Assembly: GCF_014218255.1 (NCBI RefSeq)
Contig: NZ_AP021872.1
Location: 186,001-250,000, forward strand
DNA: 64,000 nucleotides
DNA from: Mycoavidus sp. B2-EB
GTDB taxonomy: Bacteria > Pseudomonadota > Gammaproteobacteria > Burkholderiales > Burkholderiaceae
Direction: 5' to 3'
Shown: positions 9,326 to 19,693 of the stretch, piece after piece
Position numbering within the stretch: the stretch's first letter is position 1
How the letters are laid out: every line of letters begins with the position of its first letter
The notes under the pieces: generated by a model
What the model was told of the DNA's origin: nothing
Seen by the model: only the letters and a program-made list of their open reading frames with translations
The model's database searches: none
Translations under genes and position numbers: made by a program

Positions 9326-10069
9326 TTATAGAGTTAGTCCCTGCGACACAGATTCCGTAGCAATATGAGAGTCTGGCACCTTAATATTTAGCTCTATTTT
9401 TCCAGTTGCCAAAAAAAGTACCGTTTTCTTAAGAGTAAGAGAGATAAGCTGCTTACCATTAATATCCTTATATTCATTAAGCTGATTCACCTGATTGTGA
9501 TTGAGTAGTCCAGCTTCTTCTAGATTTTCCAGAGTTATAGGAAGGGAGTCTTTCTTTATAAGCTCAGCAACTAATAGAATATGGCCCCTGACAACCTCTC
9601 CTGAGGCAACTGCCCTACATAAAGGAGGTAAGAATCCATTTTCTACTTGGCCATATTTTTTTAAGAATAAAACCCCCTCAGTAGGATTTGTAAATAGAGG
9701 TTCCTGTAAATAATTGAGCTTCCTCATAACGAGAGAGTGTGCTTCAAAACAAACATCTCGAAAGCGGACCATGTCACTTGGAGGAAGTTTTTTTAATATT
9801 TCAAACCACACATCATCTATTGCGGGTAAGCCACCAGCAGAAATTAATTTTGTATTTTTAGGCGCACCGATATGAGACATGCCTAATCTTTCTTGCTTCA
9901 CATATGCTGAACTTGGATTGCAATTTTCTAGAGGAATGTCTTTTTTCTGACTTAACGGAGTGATAACTTCAGTAAGTTTTTGATCAGTAGGGCGAGCTGA
10001 ATTTTTTGGGTTATTTCTTAGTGAAAAAACAGTAATACTATGATGAGCCACATTAGTAATATGCATCAT
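9326..10069 (-). CDS. Orphan protein with F-box-like segment, candidate effector
   Basis: 247-residue AT-rich orphan gene without signal peptide or membrane segment. Residues about 81-118 (LPAIDDVWFEILKKLPPSDM followed by VRFRDVCFEAHSLV) follow the eukaryotic F-box pattern: LP at the start, hydrophobic-I-L, L-P-x-x-D, then R-x-R-x-V-C. F-box proteins recruit targets to SCF ubiquitin ligases through Skp1, and secreted F-box effectors are known in several symbionts and pathogens. The region after the box (residues 120-230) has no repeats I recognise. AGGA lies one and four bases before two consecutive ATG codons (10069 and 10066), so the second may be the true start. It lies beside a decayed Rpn gene and about 9 kb from a T3SS. 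Delivery to a host is inference. Confidence 0.6.
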   Translation of the reverse strand: MMHITNVAHHSITVFSLRNNPKNSARPTDQKLTEVITPLSQKKDIPLENCNPSSAYVKQERLGMSHIGAPKNTKLISAGGLPAIDDVWFEILKKLPPSDMVRFRDVCFEAHSLVMRKLNYLQEPLFTNPTEGVLFLKKYGQVENGFLPPLCRAVASGEVVRGHILLVAELIKKDSLPITLENLEEAGLLNHNQVNQLNEYKDINGKQLISLTLKKTVLFLATGKIELNIKVPDSHIATESVSQGLTL

Positions 10070-10264
10070 ATCCTAACTTTAAAAAAACTTATAAATTAAA
10101 GGGCGCATACATAACCCCGGATCTTGTCGTAGTCCAGATCAGACCGCCTTCCGATTTGACAAGAATTAGAACGTGAGTTTGGTGCATACCGAACCCTATC
10201 GGCGCTGCCTGGATAGGGCCAATACAGAGACTCTGCACCAGTGGGGCCAACGTATTCTTACCGC

Positions 10265-11344
10265 TCAGGCGCTTGACGAAGTTTTTTGAAGAGCTTCGTT
10301 TGATGCGGCAGGGGCTAGCGGTTCTGCAAGGGCCTGTGCACATTCTCGTACCAGTGAGGGTCCTTGATAAATCAGCCCTGTATATAACTGTACGAGTGAC
10401 GCGCCTGCGGTTAGCTTTGCGCGCGCATCTTCTGCCGAAAAAATTCCGCCAACGCCAATAATAGGAACCGCATCGCCTAAAGCGGCATAAAGTTGGCGAA
10501 TGACCGCATTAGAAGCATCAAATAAGGGTTTGCCGGATAAACCTCCTGCTTCATCCGCATATTGGAGCTCGTTAACCAATGCGCGCGCGAGTGTTGTATT
10601 CGTTGCAATGACTCCATCAATACGGTAGCGTAGCAGCAAATCAGCAATTAATTTGATTTGCTCATCATCCAGATCAGGCGCAATTTTTAACACCAAAGGC
10701 ACGTATTTTTTGTGTTGGTCGGCTAAGCGTTGTTGCTTGTCTTTTAATGTGGAAAGTAACGCATCAAGGGCTGTCTTATCTTGTAATTGACGTAGGTTTT
10801 TTGTATTGGGCGATGAGATATTAAGCGTTACATAGCTGGCAAATGGATATACTCTTTCCAGGCAGTACAAATAATCATCAGCCGCCCGCTCAAGCGGCGT
10901 ATCCGCATTTTTGCCAATATTCAGTCCAAGTATGCCTGTAAAATGTGCAGCCTGGACATTTTTTACAAAGTGTTCAACGCCGCCATTATTAAATCCCATC
11001 CGATTGATCAATGCTCCAGCCTCAGGCAATCGAAATAGGCGCGGACGCGGATTGCCAGGTTGCGCCCGCGGCGTTACCGTACCGACTTCAATAAAGCCAA
11101 AGCCAAGCGCAGCGAGGCCATCGATACAGCCGCCGTCCTTATCTAACCCTGCCGCTAGACCAACTGCGTTAGCAAAATGGAGGCCCATGACGGTGCGTGG
11201 TGCATGGACGGTACATAAACCCGGGAGTTTAGTGATACCGATACGGCCCGCCGTACGTAACATAGAAAGAGTTAAATGATGCGCTGTTTCTGCATCCATA
11301 CGGAACAGACATGAGCGTGCAAATGGATAAAGTGAACTCAACAC
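10265..11344 (-). CDS. pyrD: Dihydroorotate dehydrogenase (quinone), class 2
   Basis: Membrane-associated flavoenzyme that oxidises dihydroorotate to orotate in pyrimidine synthesis and passes electrons to quinone. The 359-residue product has the class 2 N-terminal helical extension ([20 protein letters not shown]) before the FMN-binding barrel. Visible motifs are [40 protein letters not shown] with the catalytic serine region, and the phosphate-binding [13 protein letters not shown]. The start codon is GTG at 11344, followed by TTG. The region downstream of the stop holds no other recognisable gene until the F-box-like gene. Confidence 0.96.
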   Translation of the reverse strand: MLSSLYPFARSCLFRMDAETAHHLTLSMLRTAGRIGITKLPGLCTVHAPRTVMGLHFANAVGLAAGLDKDGGCIDGLAALGFGFIEVGTVTPRAQPGNPRPRLFRLPEAGALINRMGFNNGGVEHFVKNVQAAHFTGILGLNIGKNADTPLERAADDYLYCLERVYPFASYVTLNISSPNTKNLRQLQDKTALDALLSTLKDKQQRLADQHKKYVPLVLKIAPDLDDEQIKLIADLLLRYRIDGVIATNTTLARALVNELQYADEAGGLSGKPLFDASNAVIRQLYAALGDAVPIIGVGGIFSAEDARAKLTAGASLVQLYTGLIYQGPSLVRECAQALAEPLAPAASNEALQKTSSSA

Positions 11345-11484
11345 AATTGACCATGAAAGGATGAAAGTTCGTTATTATGAACGAATTGCTTCAGCCGTCA
11401 GCTCTTTATATTAAAGACGTAATTTGCTTGTAAGCAAGAGAAACAGTCAAACTGCAAGCACTTTAACAAATAACCAGACCCATT

Positions 11485-12030
11485 ATGAAATTTTGTCCTT
11501 CCTGTGGCAATAAGGTGAATTTAGCAGTTCCACCTGGCGATAACCGAGAGCGTTTTGTGTGCGCTCAGTGCGGTGAAATTCATTACCAGAACCCACGCAA
11601 TATAGTTGGCACAGTGCCGGTCTGGGACCGTAAAGTTTTACTGTGCCGCCGCGCTATAAATCCGCGTTACGGTTTTTGGACTTTGCCGGCAGGCTTTATG
11701 GAGCTTGACGAAACGACAACCCAAGCGGCTGCTCGGGAGACGCTTGAAGAGGCGGGAGCTCGAGTTGAAATACAGGAACTTTTTTCATTATTAAATGTAC
11801 CTCGGGCGCATCAGGTCCATATTTTCTATCGCGCCCGTTTGTTAGATATCGACTTTGCTGCGGGTGAAGAAAGTTTAGAGGTGAAACTTTTTGATGAAGC
11901 GAGTCTCCCTTGGTCTGAAATCGCTTTTGCGAGCGTTGCACAGACTTTGCGCTTTTTCTTTGCGGATAGTGCTAGCGGAAACTTCAGCTTACATACGGGG
12001 GATGTCGTCCATAGCTTGCATTCCGACTAA
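11485..12030 (+). CDS. NUDIX hydrolase with N-terminal zinc ribbon
   Basis: 181-residue protein. Cys4, Cys7, Cys26 and Cys29 form a zinc ribbon (CPSC and CAQC) like that of NADH pyrophosphatase-type NUDIX proteins. The NUDIX box GFMELDETTTQAAARETLEE, followed by AGA, is complete, with the REXXEE metal-binding residues. NUDIX enzymes hydrolyse nucleoside diphosphates linked to another group; the substrate cannot be read from the sequence. It stands alone on the plus strand, 33 bases before aat, and the two may be co-transcribed. Confidence 0.88.
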   Translation: MKFCPSCGNKVNLAVPPGDNRERFVCAQCGEIHYQNPRNIVGTVPVWDRKVLLCRRAINPRYGFWTLPAGFMELDETTTQAAARETLEEAGARVEIQELFSLLNVPRAHQVHIFYRARLLDIDFAAGEESLEVKLFDEASLPWSEIAFASVAQTLRFFFADSASGNFSLHTGDVVHSLHSD

Positions 12031-12063
12031 GATTGAGTCATTCGCATTCTACCGAGCTAAACG

Positions 12064-12792
12064 ATGTTGCCTTGGCTGCACGATAATGATCCGTTTCCAA
12101 GCGTTGAATCTGCGTTAAGCACTCATAGCGGTGCATCTGGCCTGCTTGCGGCAAGCGAAAAATTAGATATGCAGCGTTTGCTGCTGGCCTATCGGCAGGG
12201 TATTTTCCCATGGTACGAAGAAGGTCAGCCGGTCTTATGGTGGAGTCCAGATCCCCGCATGGTGCTGGTTCCGGCAGAGTTTAAAGTATTCCCTTCACTT
12301 AAAAAAACACTAAAACGCATACTGCGTGAGCCCGCCTGGGAAATTCGCGTAGATACCCAGTTTATTCATATCATGACTGCCTGTGCTCGCGTCGCACGGC
12401 GCGCCCAAAGTGGGACTTGGATTACGGCGGATGTGCTCACTGCCTATGGGGCACTACACCAGTCAGGGTTTGCGCATAGCATTGAGACTTGGTACGCAGA
12501 TCAATGCGTGGGTGGCTTATACGGAGTAAGCATTGGCCGCATGTTCTTCGGCGAATCAATGTTTGCATTACGTCCTGACGCATCAAAAATTGCGCTCGCC
12601 GCATTGGTGAGTCATTTACGATGGCATGATGTAAACATGATTGATTGCCAACAAAATACAGCACACTTGGCTTCACTCGGTGGGCGTGAAATTCCGCGTA
12701 GCCAATTCATCGCCCATCTGCGCCAAGCTGTTGATAAGGCGCCTATTCCGTGGCGCTTTGATAAAACCTTGCTGCGCGATGTGATCGCTTAA
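12064..12792 (+). CDS. aat: Leucyl/phenylalanyl-tRNA--protein transferase
   Basis: Adds Leu or Phe to the N-terminus of proteins with basic N-termini, marking them for ClpS/ClpAP degradation (N-end rule). 242 residues. Recognisable family blocks are [50 protein letters not shown] and [11 protein letters not shown], ending with the [19 protein letters not shown] segment. Its last four bases overlap the 3' end of ssb, which is read from the other strand. Confidence 0.95.
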   Translation: MLPWLHDNDPFPSVESALSTHSGASGLLAASEKLDMQRLLLAYRQGIFPWYEEGQPVLWWSPDPRMVLVPAEFKVFPSLKKTLKRILREPAWEIRVDTQFIHIMTACARVARRAQSGTWITADVLTAYGALHQSGFAHSIETWYADQCVGGLYGVSIGRMFFGESMFALRPDASKIALAALVSHLRWHDVNMIDCQQNTAHLASLGGREIPRSQFIAHLRQAVDKAPIPWRFDKTLLRDVIA

Positions 12793-13301
12793 AACGGAAT
12801 ATCGTCATCCATTTCATCAAATCCACCGCTAGCCGGCGCGTTATGAGAAGTACCGCTAGGGCGGTTTGCCGCTGCGTTTGCAGGAGGCGTATAACTGCTG
12901 GCGCGCGGAGCCGCCTGAGTGGACTCGGGTGCATAACTTGCTTGATCCATGGCCGCTGTGCCAGAGCTTCGTGAGCCAAGCATTTGCATTTGATCGCCCA
13001 TAATTTCAGTTGAATAGCGATCTTGCCCACTTTGGTCTTGCCATTTCCGCGTGCGAATGCGTCCTTCAATGTAAACAGAAGAGCCTTTTTTGAGGTAGTC
13101 CCGGACAACTTCGGCGAGCCGATTGAAAAAAACCACGCGATGCCATTCGGTGAGTTCTTTCATTTCACCCGTGGACTTATCTTTATAACGTTCTGCGGTT
13201 GCCAGCCGGATATTCGCGACGGGGTCGCCATTCGGCAGAGAACGTATTTCAGGATCAGCGCCAAGATTGCCAACCAGGATGACTTTATTAACAGATGCCA
13301 T
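12789..13301 (-). CDS. ssb: Single-stranded DNA-binding protein
   Basis: Binds and protects single-stranded DNA in replication, repair and recombination. 170 residues: an N-terminal OB fold (about 1-110, starting [20 protein letters not shown]), a low-complexity linker rich in Ala, Ser and Pro, and the conserved acidic tip DEMDDDIPF that docks partner proteins. It starts next to the stop of the upstream MFS gene (13302), suggesting co-transcription. The 3' ends of ssb and aat overlap by four bases. Confidence 0.97.
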   Translation of the reverse strand: MASVNKVILVGNLGADPEIRSLPNGDPVANIRLATAERYKDKSTGEMKELTEWHRVVFFNRLAEVVRDYLKKGSSVYIEGRIRTRKWQDQSGQDRYSTEIMGDQMQMLGSRSSGTAAMDQASYAPESTQAAPRASSYTPPANAAANRPSGTSHNAPASGGFDEMDDDIPF

Positions 13302-14498
13302 TCATTTCCCCTGTGATTCAGTGTATATAGATTCAGGAAAGCGCGCGGAGCGTGAGGATTGCATATGGGCGGCGATTATAAGCCACAACATGACAAGCCC
13401 CGCGCAGCTTATAAATAATGTATGCTGCCCCGCATTTTTGAGCAACCAGCCACCCAGCACACCGCCCATAAAATAGCCAAGCGCTTGTACAGTATTGTAA
13501 ATACCCATGGCAGCGCCTTTGCGCGCGCCAGGCGCCAACGTTGAAACTAGCGAGGGTTGCACAGCCTCAAGTACATTAAAGCCGGTAAAGTAGATGATAA
13601 GTATCGTGCCTAGCCACCATAGGGTAGGCGGAAATTCGGCAAATAACAATTGGCTAAATAGGATACACAGAATCGCTGCGAGCATGATGGTTTTCATGCG
13701 GCCATACTTTTCCGCTACGATAATTGCGGGGACCATCAGTACAAAAGACAGCCCCATGACAGGTAGATAAATCTTCCAATGTGCGGCAACAGGCAGACCC
13801 GCGGCCTCCAACAAGCGTGGCACCACAATAAAAAGCGCGATTTGGGAGAAGTGCAAAACAAATACGCCAAAATTGAGTCTCAGCAATTCTGCATCTCGGA
13901 GTATTTGTGCAAATGAAGTTCTACTCGGGGTAGGCGGGGCGGTGGGCGTGGGGACAACCCATAACGTTACACCGATTGCAGTCACTGCGAGCAGGCCAAT
14001 CACCGCAAATAAGCCGCTCATGCCGAGCCAGTCAAATAAAGCTGGCGCAATAACCAGCGCTGCGGTGAACGATAGGCCAATACTTGCCCCGACCATCGCC
14101 ATGGCCTTCGTGCGATTTTTTATGCTGGTGAGGTCAGCTAACAACGCGATGAGCACGGATGAAATAGCGCCCGCGCCTTGCAAAGCGCGGCCCAGGATGA
14201 TCCACCGAAGATCTGTGGCGAGCGCTGCCACTAGGCTACCCAATGCAAAGATGAGTAAACCCACAATGATCACAGGTTTGCGCCCAAGCCAGTCGGATGC
14301 CCAACCATATGGAATATAAAAAACCGCTTGGGCCAGTCCATAAATCCCTAGCGCAAGCCCGACCAGCAGCGCATTATCGCCACCTGGTACGGTTTTCGCA
14401 TACACTGAGAAGACGGGCAGAATTAAAAAGAGGCCCAGCATACGCAGCGCAAAAATCGCCGCCAGTGAGACGGTAGCGCGAATTTCTTGTGCGCTCAT
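13302..14498 (-). CDS. MFS transporter
   Basis: Inner-membrane transporter of the major facilitator superfamily, about 398 residues with around 12 hydrophobic segments. The loop between segments 2 and 3 has the MFS motif A (GWASDWLGRKPVIIVG), followed by LGRALQGAGAISSVLIALLADL, typical of drug/proton antiporters. The ATG at 14498 is chosen over a TTG at 14516; neither has a strong ribosome site. An MFS gene between ssb and uvrA fits the Burkholderiaceae arrangement. The substrate is unknown. Confidence 0.88.
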   Translation of the reverse strand: MSAQEIRATVSLAAIFALRMLGLFLILPVFSVYAKTVPGGDNALLVGLALGIYGLAQAVFYIPYGWASDWLGRKPVIIVGLLIFALGSLVAALATDLRWIILGRALQGAGAISSVLIALLADLTSIKNRTKAMAMVGASIGLSFTAALVIAPALFDWLGMSGLFAVIGLLAVTAIGVTLWVVPTPTAPPTPSRTSFAQILRDAELLRLNFGVFVLHFSQIALFIVVPRLLEAAGLPVAAHWKIYLPVMGLSFVLMVPAIIVAEKYGRMKTIMLAAILCILFSQLLFAEFPPTLWWLGTILIIYFTGFNVLEAVQPSLVSTLAPGARKGAAMGIYNTVQALGYFMGGVLGGWLLKNAGQHTLFISCAGLVMLWLIIAAHMQSSRSARFPESIYTESQGK

Positions 14499-14553
14499 AG
14501 GTAAGGAGGCAATCAAAAGAAGACGAACAAATGCAGTAGGTAAATTTTAGAAT

Positions 14554-14568
14554 TGAGCACCATGCTCA
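14554..14568. promoter_or_regulatory. Inverted repeat upstream of uvrA
   Basis: TGAGCA-CCA-TGCTCA, six-base arms around a three-base centre, lies in the divergent gap between the MFS/ssb and uvrA transcripts. It could be an operator, but it does not match the CTG-N10-CAG LexA box of enterobacteria. A TTGAGC within it could act as a -35 with a TATAGT about 19 bases downstream. Confidence 0.3.
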
Positions 14569-14615
14569 GTAAACGATTATAGTAACAGGTTTGAGCTCTT
14601 TTTTTGCTACCGGTC

Positions 14616-17525
14616 ATGGAAGAAATCCGCATTCGTGGGGCGCGCACTCACAATTTAAAGAATATCAACCTTGATTTGCCCCGCCATCGTTTAATTGTGG
14701 TTACGGGACTTTCTGGCTCAGGTAAATCGTCGTTGGCTTTTGATACGCTCTATGCTGAAGGCCAGCGGCGCTATGTAGAAAGCTTGTCTGCCTATGCGCG
14801 ACAGTTTTTGCAGTTAATGGAAAAACCCGATGTTGATTTGATCGAAGGATTGTCTCCGGCGATTTCAATTGAACAAAAAGCTACATCGCATAATCCCCGC
14901 TCAACGGTAGGCACAGTGACGGAGATTCATGATTATTTGCGTTTACTGTACGCGCGGGTAGGCACGCCTTACTGTCCAGACCACGCACTTGCGCTGACGG
15001 CGCAAAGTGTTTCGCAAATGGTTGATGCGGTGCTTGCTTTGCCGCCTGGCACCAAATTGATGATTTTAGCGCCAGTGGTCGCTAATCGTAAAGGCGAGCA
15101 TGTGGAGCTATTTGCTCAGATGCAAGCTCAGGGGTTTGTCCGCTTTCGCGTACGTTCGGGCGGAGGGGCTGCAAATGAGGGTAAAGCCCATATTTATGAA
15201 GTTGATGAGCTGCCAAAGCTGAAAAAAAACGATAAACATACGATTGATGTGGTGGTTGATCGGATCAAAATTCATGCGGATATAAAGCAGCGCTTAGCCG
15301 AATCATTTGAAACTGCATTACGGCTTTCTACTGGACGGGTGATTGCGGTTGAAATGGAGGGTGAGCGCGAACATTCGTTTAGCTCGAAATTTGCTTGCCC
15401 GGCTTGTTCTTATTCGCTGCCAGAGCTCGAGCCGCGTCTTTTTTCGTTTAATAATCCAATGGGCGCCTGCCCTGAGTGCGATGGTTTGGGTCAAATTACA
15501 TTTTTTGACCCTAAGCGAGTGGTTGCCTATCCTTCGCTGTCGTTAGCTTCTGGGGCAATTAAGGGGTGGGAGCAACGTAATCCTTTTTATTTTCAGATGT
15601 TACAAAGTCTGGCGGCGCACTTTAAATTTGAGCTTGACGTTCCCTTCGAGAGTCTGCCAGAAGAGACTCAAAAAATGATCTTATTCGGCTCACAGCGGCA
15701 GGTGATACCTTTCTCTTATCTTAATGAGCGTGGGCGCACCACGATTCGCGAGCATGCGTTCGAGGGCATTATTCCGAATCTGGAACGTCGTTATCATGAA
15801 ACTGAGTCGGCGACGGTGCGTGAAGAATTAGCAAAATACCAAAATAATCAGCAATGTACCGCTTGTGCTGGCGCGCGTTTGCGGCGTGAAGCATGTTATG
15901 TAAAGCTTGGCGAAGGCGACAACGCGCGCGCAATTTACGAAATCAGTGCTTGGCCGTTACGGGATACGCTGCACTACTTCCAGAATTTGCATTTAACAGG
16001 CGCTAAACAAGGTATCGCGGAGCGAGTGATCAAAGAAATTACAGCGCGCTTGACCTTCCTGAATGATGTCGGCTTAAATTATCTTTCGCTTGAGCGTAGC
16101 GCGGATACTTTATCGGGCGGTGAGGCGCAGCGCATTAGATTGGCTTCGCAGATTGGTTCCGGTTTAACGGGAGTCATGTATGTGCTTGATGAGCCTTCAA
16201 TTGGCCTACATCAACGCGATAATGATCGCTTGATCAAAACCTTAAAGCATCTGCGCGATTTGGGCAATTCGGTCATTGTGGTGGAGCATGACGAAGATAT
16301 GATTCGTGCTTCTGATTACGTTGTGGATATGGGGCCAGGGGCAGGTGAGCATGGTGGTTGTGTGGTTGCGCAAGGCACGCCAGCGCAAATTGAGGCGCAG
16401 CATGATTCATTAACGGGCGCCTATCTTGCGGGCCATCAGCAAATTGCTGTGCCCACTGAGCGTAAAAAAATGGGGCCTGATAGCTTAAGAATTATCGGCG
16501 CGCAGGGCAATAATCTAAAGCATGTGACGTTTGAGTTACCGATTGGGCTATTAAGCTGTATCACAGGAGTTTCGGGCTCGGGCAAATCGACTTTGATTAA
16601 TGATACGTTGTATCGCGCAGCCGCCCGCCATTTGTATGGTTCAGCGACTGAAGCCGCACCCTACGACGAAATTGAAGGGCTTGAGAATTTCGATAAAGTC
16701 ATTAATGTTGACCAGTCTCCGATAGGCCGCACGCCGCGCTCGAATCCGGCGACTTATACGGGGCTTTTCACCCCCATCCGCGAGCTTTTTGCGGGCGTGC
16801 CGGCAGCGAAAGAGCGCGGCTATGGTCCGGGTCGCTTTTCTTTTAATGTCAAGGGTGGGCGTTGCGAAACATGTCAAGGCGATGGGGTGCTCAAAGTTGA
16901 AATGCATTTTTTGCCAGATGTTTATGTGCCATGCGATGTATGTCATAGCAAGCGGTATAGCCGTGAAACGCTTGAAATTCAGTATAAAGGCAAAAATATC
17001 AGTGAAATCTTGGAGATGACCGTTGAAGTTGCACATGAATTTTTCAAACCGGTGCCGCTGGTTGCGCGTAAACTGAAGACGTTGCTTGAGGTTGGGCTGG
17101 GTTACATTCGTTTGGGACAAGCGGCGACCACTCTATCTGGCGGTGAAGCGCAGCGGGTGAAGTTGTCGTTAGAGCTTTCTAAGCGCGATACGGGCCGGAC
17201 GCTTTATATTCTCGACGAACCAACCACAGGCTTGCATTTCCATGATATCTCATTGCTGCTTGAGGTGATTCACCGACTGCGCAATCAGGGCAATACGGTA
17301 GTGATCATTGAGCATAATCTGGATGTCATCAAAACGGCTGATTGGGTTATAGATTTAGGCCCAGAAGGGGGGGCTGGCGGTGGCCAGATCATTGCTTGCG
17401 GTACGCCGGAGCAAATTGCCAAATCAAAAGTCAGTTTTACCGGAAAATATTTAGCTCCGCTCTTGAAATTAAACCCGCGCAAAAGAACTAGAGGGAGTGA
17501 GGTTGTAGTCGGGTCTAATATGTAG
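14616..17525 (+). CDS. uvrA: Excinuclease ABC subunit A
   Basis: DNA damage-recognition ATPase of nucleotide excision repair, partner of UvrB and UvrC. About 969 residues from the ATG at 14616; a TTG four codons upstream is less likely. Two ABC modules are visible: Walker [10 protein letters not shown] near the N-terminus and [13 protein letters not shown] in the second half. Two signature motifs of the LSGGEAQR type and two Walker B regions ([20 protein letters not shown]) are also present. Zinc modules are CPAC...CPEC in the first half and CETC...CDVC in the second. All canonical elements are intact. Confidence 0.97.
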   Translation: MEEIRIRGARTHNLKNINLDLPRHRLIVVTGLSGSGKSSLAFDTLYAEGQRRYVESLSAYARQFLQLMEKPDVDLIEGLSPAISIEQKATSHNPRSTVGTVTEIHDYLRLLYARVGTPYCPDHALALTAQSVSQMVDAVLALPPGTKLMILAPVVANRKGEHVELFAQMQAQGFVRFRVRSGGGAANEGKAHIYEVDELPKLKKNDKHTIDVVVDRIKIHADIKQRLAESFETALRLSTGRVIAVEMEGEREHSFSSKFACPACSYSLPELEPRLFSFNNPMGACPECDGLGQITFFDPKRVVAYPSLSLASGAIKGWEQRNPFYFQMLQSLAAHFKFELDVPFESLPEETQKMILFGSQRQVIPFSYLNERGRTTIREHAFEGIIPNLERRYHETESATVREELAKYQNNQQCTACAGARLRREACYVKLGEGDNARAIYEISAWPLRDTLHYFQNLHLTGAKQGIAERVIKEITARLTFLNDVGLNYLSLERSADTLSGGEAQRIRLASQIGSGLTGVMYVLDEPSIGLHQRDNDRLIKTLKHLRDLGNSVIVVEHDEDMIRASDYVVDMGPGAGEHGGCVVAQGTPAQIEAQHDSLTGAYLAGHQQIAVPTERKKMGPDSLRIIGAQGNNLKHVTFELPIGLLSCITGVSGSGKSTLINDTLYRAAARHLYGSATEAAPYDEIEGLENFDKVINVDQSPIGRTPRSNPATYTGLFTPIRELFAGVPAAKERGYGPGRFSFNVKGGRCETCQGDGVLKVEMHFLPDVYVPCDVCHSKRYSRETLEIQYKGKNISEILEMTVEVAHEFFKPVPLVARKLKTLLEVGLGYIRLGQAATTLSGGEAQRVKLSLELSKRDTGRTLYILDEPTTGLHFHDISLLLEVIHRLRNQGNTVVIIEHNLDVIKTADWVIDLGPEGGAGGGQIIACGTPEQIAKSKVSFTGKYLAPLLKLNPRKRTRGSEVVVGSNM

Positions 17526-17549
17526 CGTATGAAGAGAAAGGAAATTAAG

Positions 17550-18641
17550 ATGGAAGATAATCGAGCTCATCAGCCTAAGCGCCCTACTCATGCCGGTGCT
17601 ATGTTGGATGCGCCAGGACGGAAAATAAACCATGCGCCAGCTAAATGGATGGTGGTGGAGATAGCGAGCTACATTCTAGCGGGGATCGCACTTTGGTTGG
17701 TGCTCGTGTTAAAGCTGCTAAGCGGCCTCCTGGCGGGCTTATTTACCTTTCAACTGATTCATGCATTGACCCCCTTATTGGAAAAACGTTTATCCAGCCA
17801 ACGCGCGCGCTGGTTGTCGGTCATGCTGCTTTCTATTCTTGTAACAGGCGCTTTAAGCGCAGCGATTGTTGCCGCTATCTCGTATTTTCAACATAGTGCG
17901 CCAAGCGAGCAAAAACTGCTTGAGCGGACTTTGCAAATTATCGATGGCGCGCGTGGTCAATTACCCGTTTGGTTGCAAAATTATTTGCCGGATGACATAG
18001 AAGATATTCGCGTTGGCGCTCTTGAGTGGTTGAGAGCGCATATTGGCGAATTGCGGCAAGGTGGTAAAAATGTAGTGTTAGGTTTTGTGCGGATTGCGCT
18101 AGGCATCATTCTGGGCGCAATTATTGCGGTCAGCGTCACCCGCCGCGTATATCGTTTGCCATTTGCCGCCGCCCTGGTAGCGCGCATTAGCCATTTTAGC
18201 GATGCGGTTAAACGGATTGTCTTTGCACAGGTAAAAATCTCGTTAATTAATGCAAGTTTAACCGGCATTTATTTATTATTAGCGTTGCCTCTGTTCCAGA
18301 TTAACCTGCCGCTTGGCAAAACGCTGGTTCTATTTACTTTCGTGGTAGGGTTGCTGCCCGTAGTGGGTAACTTGATTTCGAATTCTGTGATTATTGTGGT
18401 TTCATTGTCTGCAGCCGGGGCGACGGTGGCGTTTGCTTCATTAATTTTTCTAGTGGTGATTCACAAACTTGAATATTTTTTAAATGCACGTATTATTGGT
18501 ATTGAAATTGAAGCGCGTACCTGGGAATTATTGCTGGCAATGCTTGTCATGGAGGCCGGTTTTGGCTTGCCAGGCGTAGTGGCTGCGCCGATTTATTACG
18601 CTTATTTGAAATATGAGCTGTCTGCGGCGAAGTTAATTTAG
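17550..18641 (+). CDS. AI-2E family transporter (PerM/YdiK-like permease)
   Basis: Polytopic inner-membrane protein of the AI-2E transporter superfamily, about 363 residues with some seven to eight hydrophobic segments. The middle part (FPVVGNLI-like LLPVVGNLISN, then HKLEYFLNARIIG) and the C-terminal GFGLPGVVAAPIYYAYLK block are characteristic. The start at 17550 is preferred over 17529 because AAAGGA lies about seven bases before it. It follows uvrA closely and probably shares its transcript. The transported substrate is not known. Confidence 0.85.
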   Translation: MEDNRAHQPKRPTHAGAMLDAPGRKINHAPAKWMVVEIASYILAGIALWLVLVLKLLSGLLAGLFTFQLIHALTPLLEKRLSSQRARWLSVMLLSILVTGALSAAIVAAISYFQHSAPSEQKLLERTLQIIDGARGQLPVWLQNYLPDDIEDIRVGALEWLRAHIGELRQGGKNVVLGFVRIALGIILGAIIAVSVTRRVYRLPFAAALVARISHFSDAVKRIVFAQVKISLINASLTGIYLLLALPLFQINLPLGKTLVLFTFVVGLLPVVGNLISNSVIIVVSLSAAGATVAFASLIFLVVIHKLEYFLNARIIGIEIEARTWELLLAMLVMEAGFGLPGVVAAPIYYAYLKYELSAAKLI

Positions 18642-18733
18642 CCTAGTTATACGCTAGCTTTTTGAATCGAGTGTAGTTTGTTTAAATAAATGTGCATAAA
18701 TTTTATTAAATCAATTTAACCAAAGGATTTCGG

Positions 18734-19084
18734 ATGAGCCACGAACCTAACCAGACCGAAGTGCTGTTGCGCCAGATGTCAGATATGGATAAACTGGCGG
18801 AACGCGTGAGTGAATTGTGTGCGCAAGTTGCTGATTTGACTGAAAATGCAGCGCGTGACCCTAAAGCGCAAGAGCGTTTAGCCAAGCTACAACGAGAGTG
18901 GGCCGATGGCAATAGCAATGTGCCGGAGCAGATTCAGCAGATCCAAACACATATGCAGCGTGCTATTGCTTGCAGTGAGGAATATACGCAAACGGTGCGC
19001 GCTGAGGCGGATAAATCCAAAATTGCTGACCAAGGCGCAGGTTCAGATAAGACTGCCGGTAAAAAGGCGCGGCAATTCGCCTGA
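18734..19084 (+). CDS. Small helical protein at head of T3SS operon
   Basis: 116 residues, predicted mostly helical and probably coiled coil in the middle (KLAERVSELCAQVADL, then ERLAKLQREW), ending in a basic tail (KTAGKKARQFA). I do not recognise the family. AAAGGA lies eight bases before the ATG. Size, charge and place at the head of the operon recall small T3SS chaperones of the SseA/CesAB kind, but no diagnostic motif is visible, so that is a guess. The 92 bases upstream are AT-rich and probably hold the operon promoter. Confidence 0.7.
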   Translation: MSHEPNQTEVLLRQMSDMDKLAERVSELCAQVADLTENAARDPKAQERLAKLQREWADGNSNVPEQIQQIQTHMQRAIACSEEYTQTVRAEADKSKIADQGAGSDKTAGKKARQFA

Positions 19085-19126
19085 TGTACGGCGTTTTTTA
19101 TATTCACTTTATCTAAAGGTATTTAA

Positions 19127-19471
19127 ATGCTCAACAGCGTTCCTCCCCCAGCGATTTCTAATGCGACTATTTCGGTAAGCCAGCATAGAGCTTTGCCACG
19201 CGCGGCTGGCGGGGTTATTGATATCCACGAATACAAAAATCCATTTGAATTGATACGAGTCGTATTAAACGAGCTGCGTGATACTCAGTATGAATTGGTG
19301 CAGGCATTGACATTGAGAAAAAATTCAGCGACAAATGATGTTGCTGCGCAACAAACGCACGAACAGCTTACGCAAGCAGAAAAGGCTCTCTCGAATTACG
19401 AGGCTGAACTGAACAAATTCATGCAACAGACTCACCAGTTAATCACCAGGATTCTGGATGCAATTCGATAA
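19127..19471 (+). CDS. Second small helical protein in T3SS operon
   Basis: 114 residues. The N-terminal 35 residues are poor in charge and rich in Pro, Ser and Ala, which could be a secretion signal. The rest is helical with heptad-like spacing (QLTQAEKALSNYEAELNKFM, then QQTHQLITRI). I do not recognise it. It lies between the first small gene and sctD, with AAGGT upstream. It may be a secreted early substrate or a chaperone. No membrane segment is present. Confidence 0.68.
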   Translation: MLNSVPPPAISNATISVSQHRALPRAAGGVIDIHEYKNPFELIRVVLNELRDTQYELVQALTLRKNSATNDVAAQQTHEQLTQAEKALSNYEAELNKFMQQTHQLITRILDAIR

Positions 19472-19693
19472 ATTAAGAGTATAAATATGCACTGCAGCTC
19501 GTGCTGGTTTGGAGTGTGCAAGCTAAAAATTGTTGTTGTAGTAACGGCACTGAGCAAGTACGCAATTCTAAAAAAGTAGTAGAATGAGAGTGGACTTTTT
19601 AATTAAAAGGTGTCGAGTATAGAGTGTGCTGCTGATACTTGAGAATGTTGTGGTGCAGCAATTTGAAAATAATGAAAGGGCAAGCTTATTAAT

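Noticed and set aside
19487-19579. 30-codon frame in the gap before sctD
   Set aside because: Weak ribosome site and no family resemblance; it could be real but cannot be supported.
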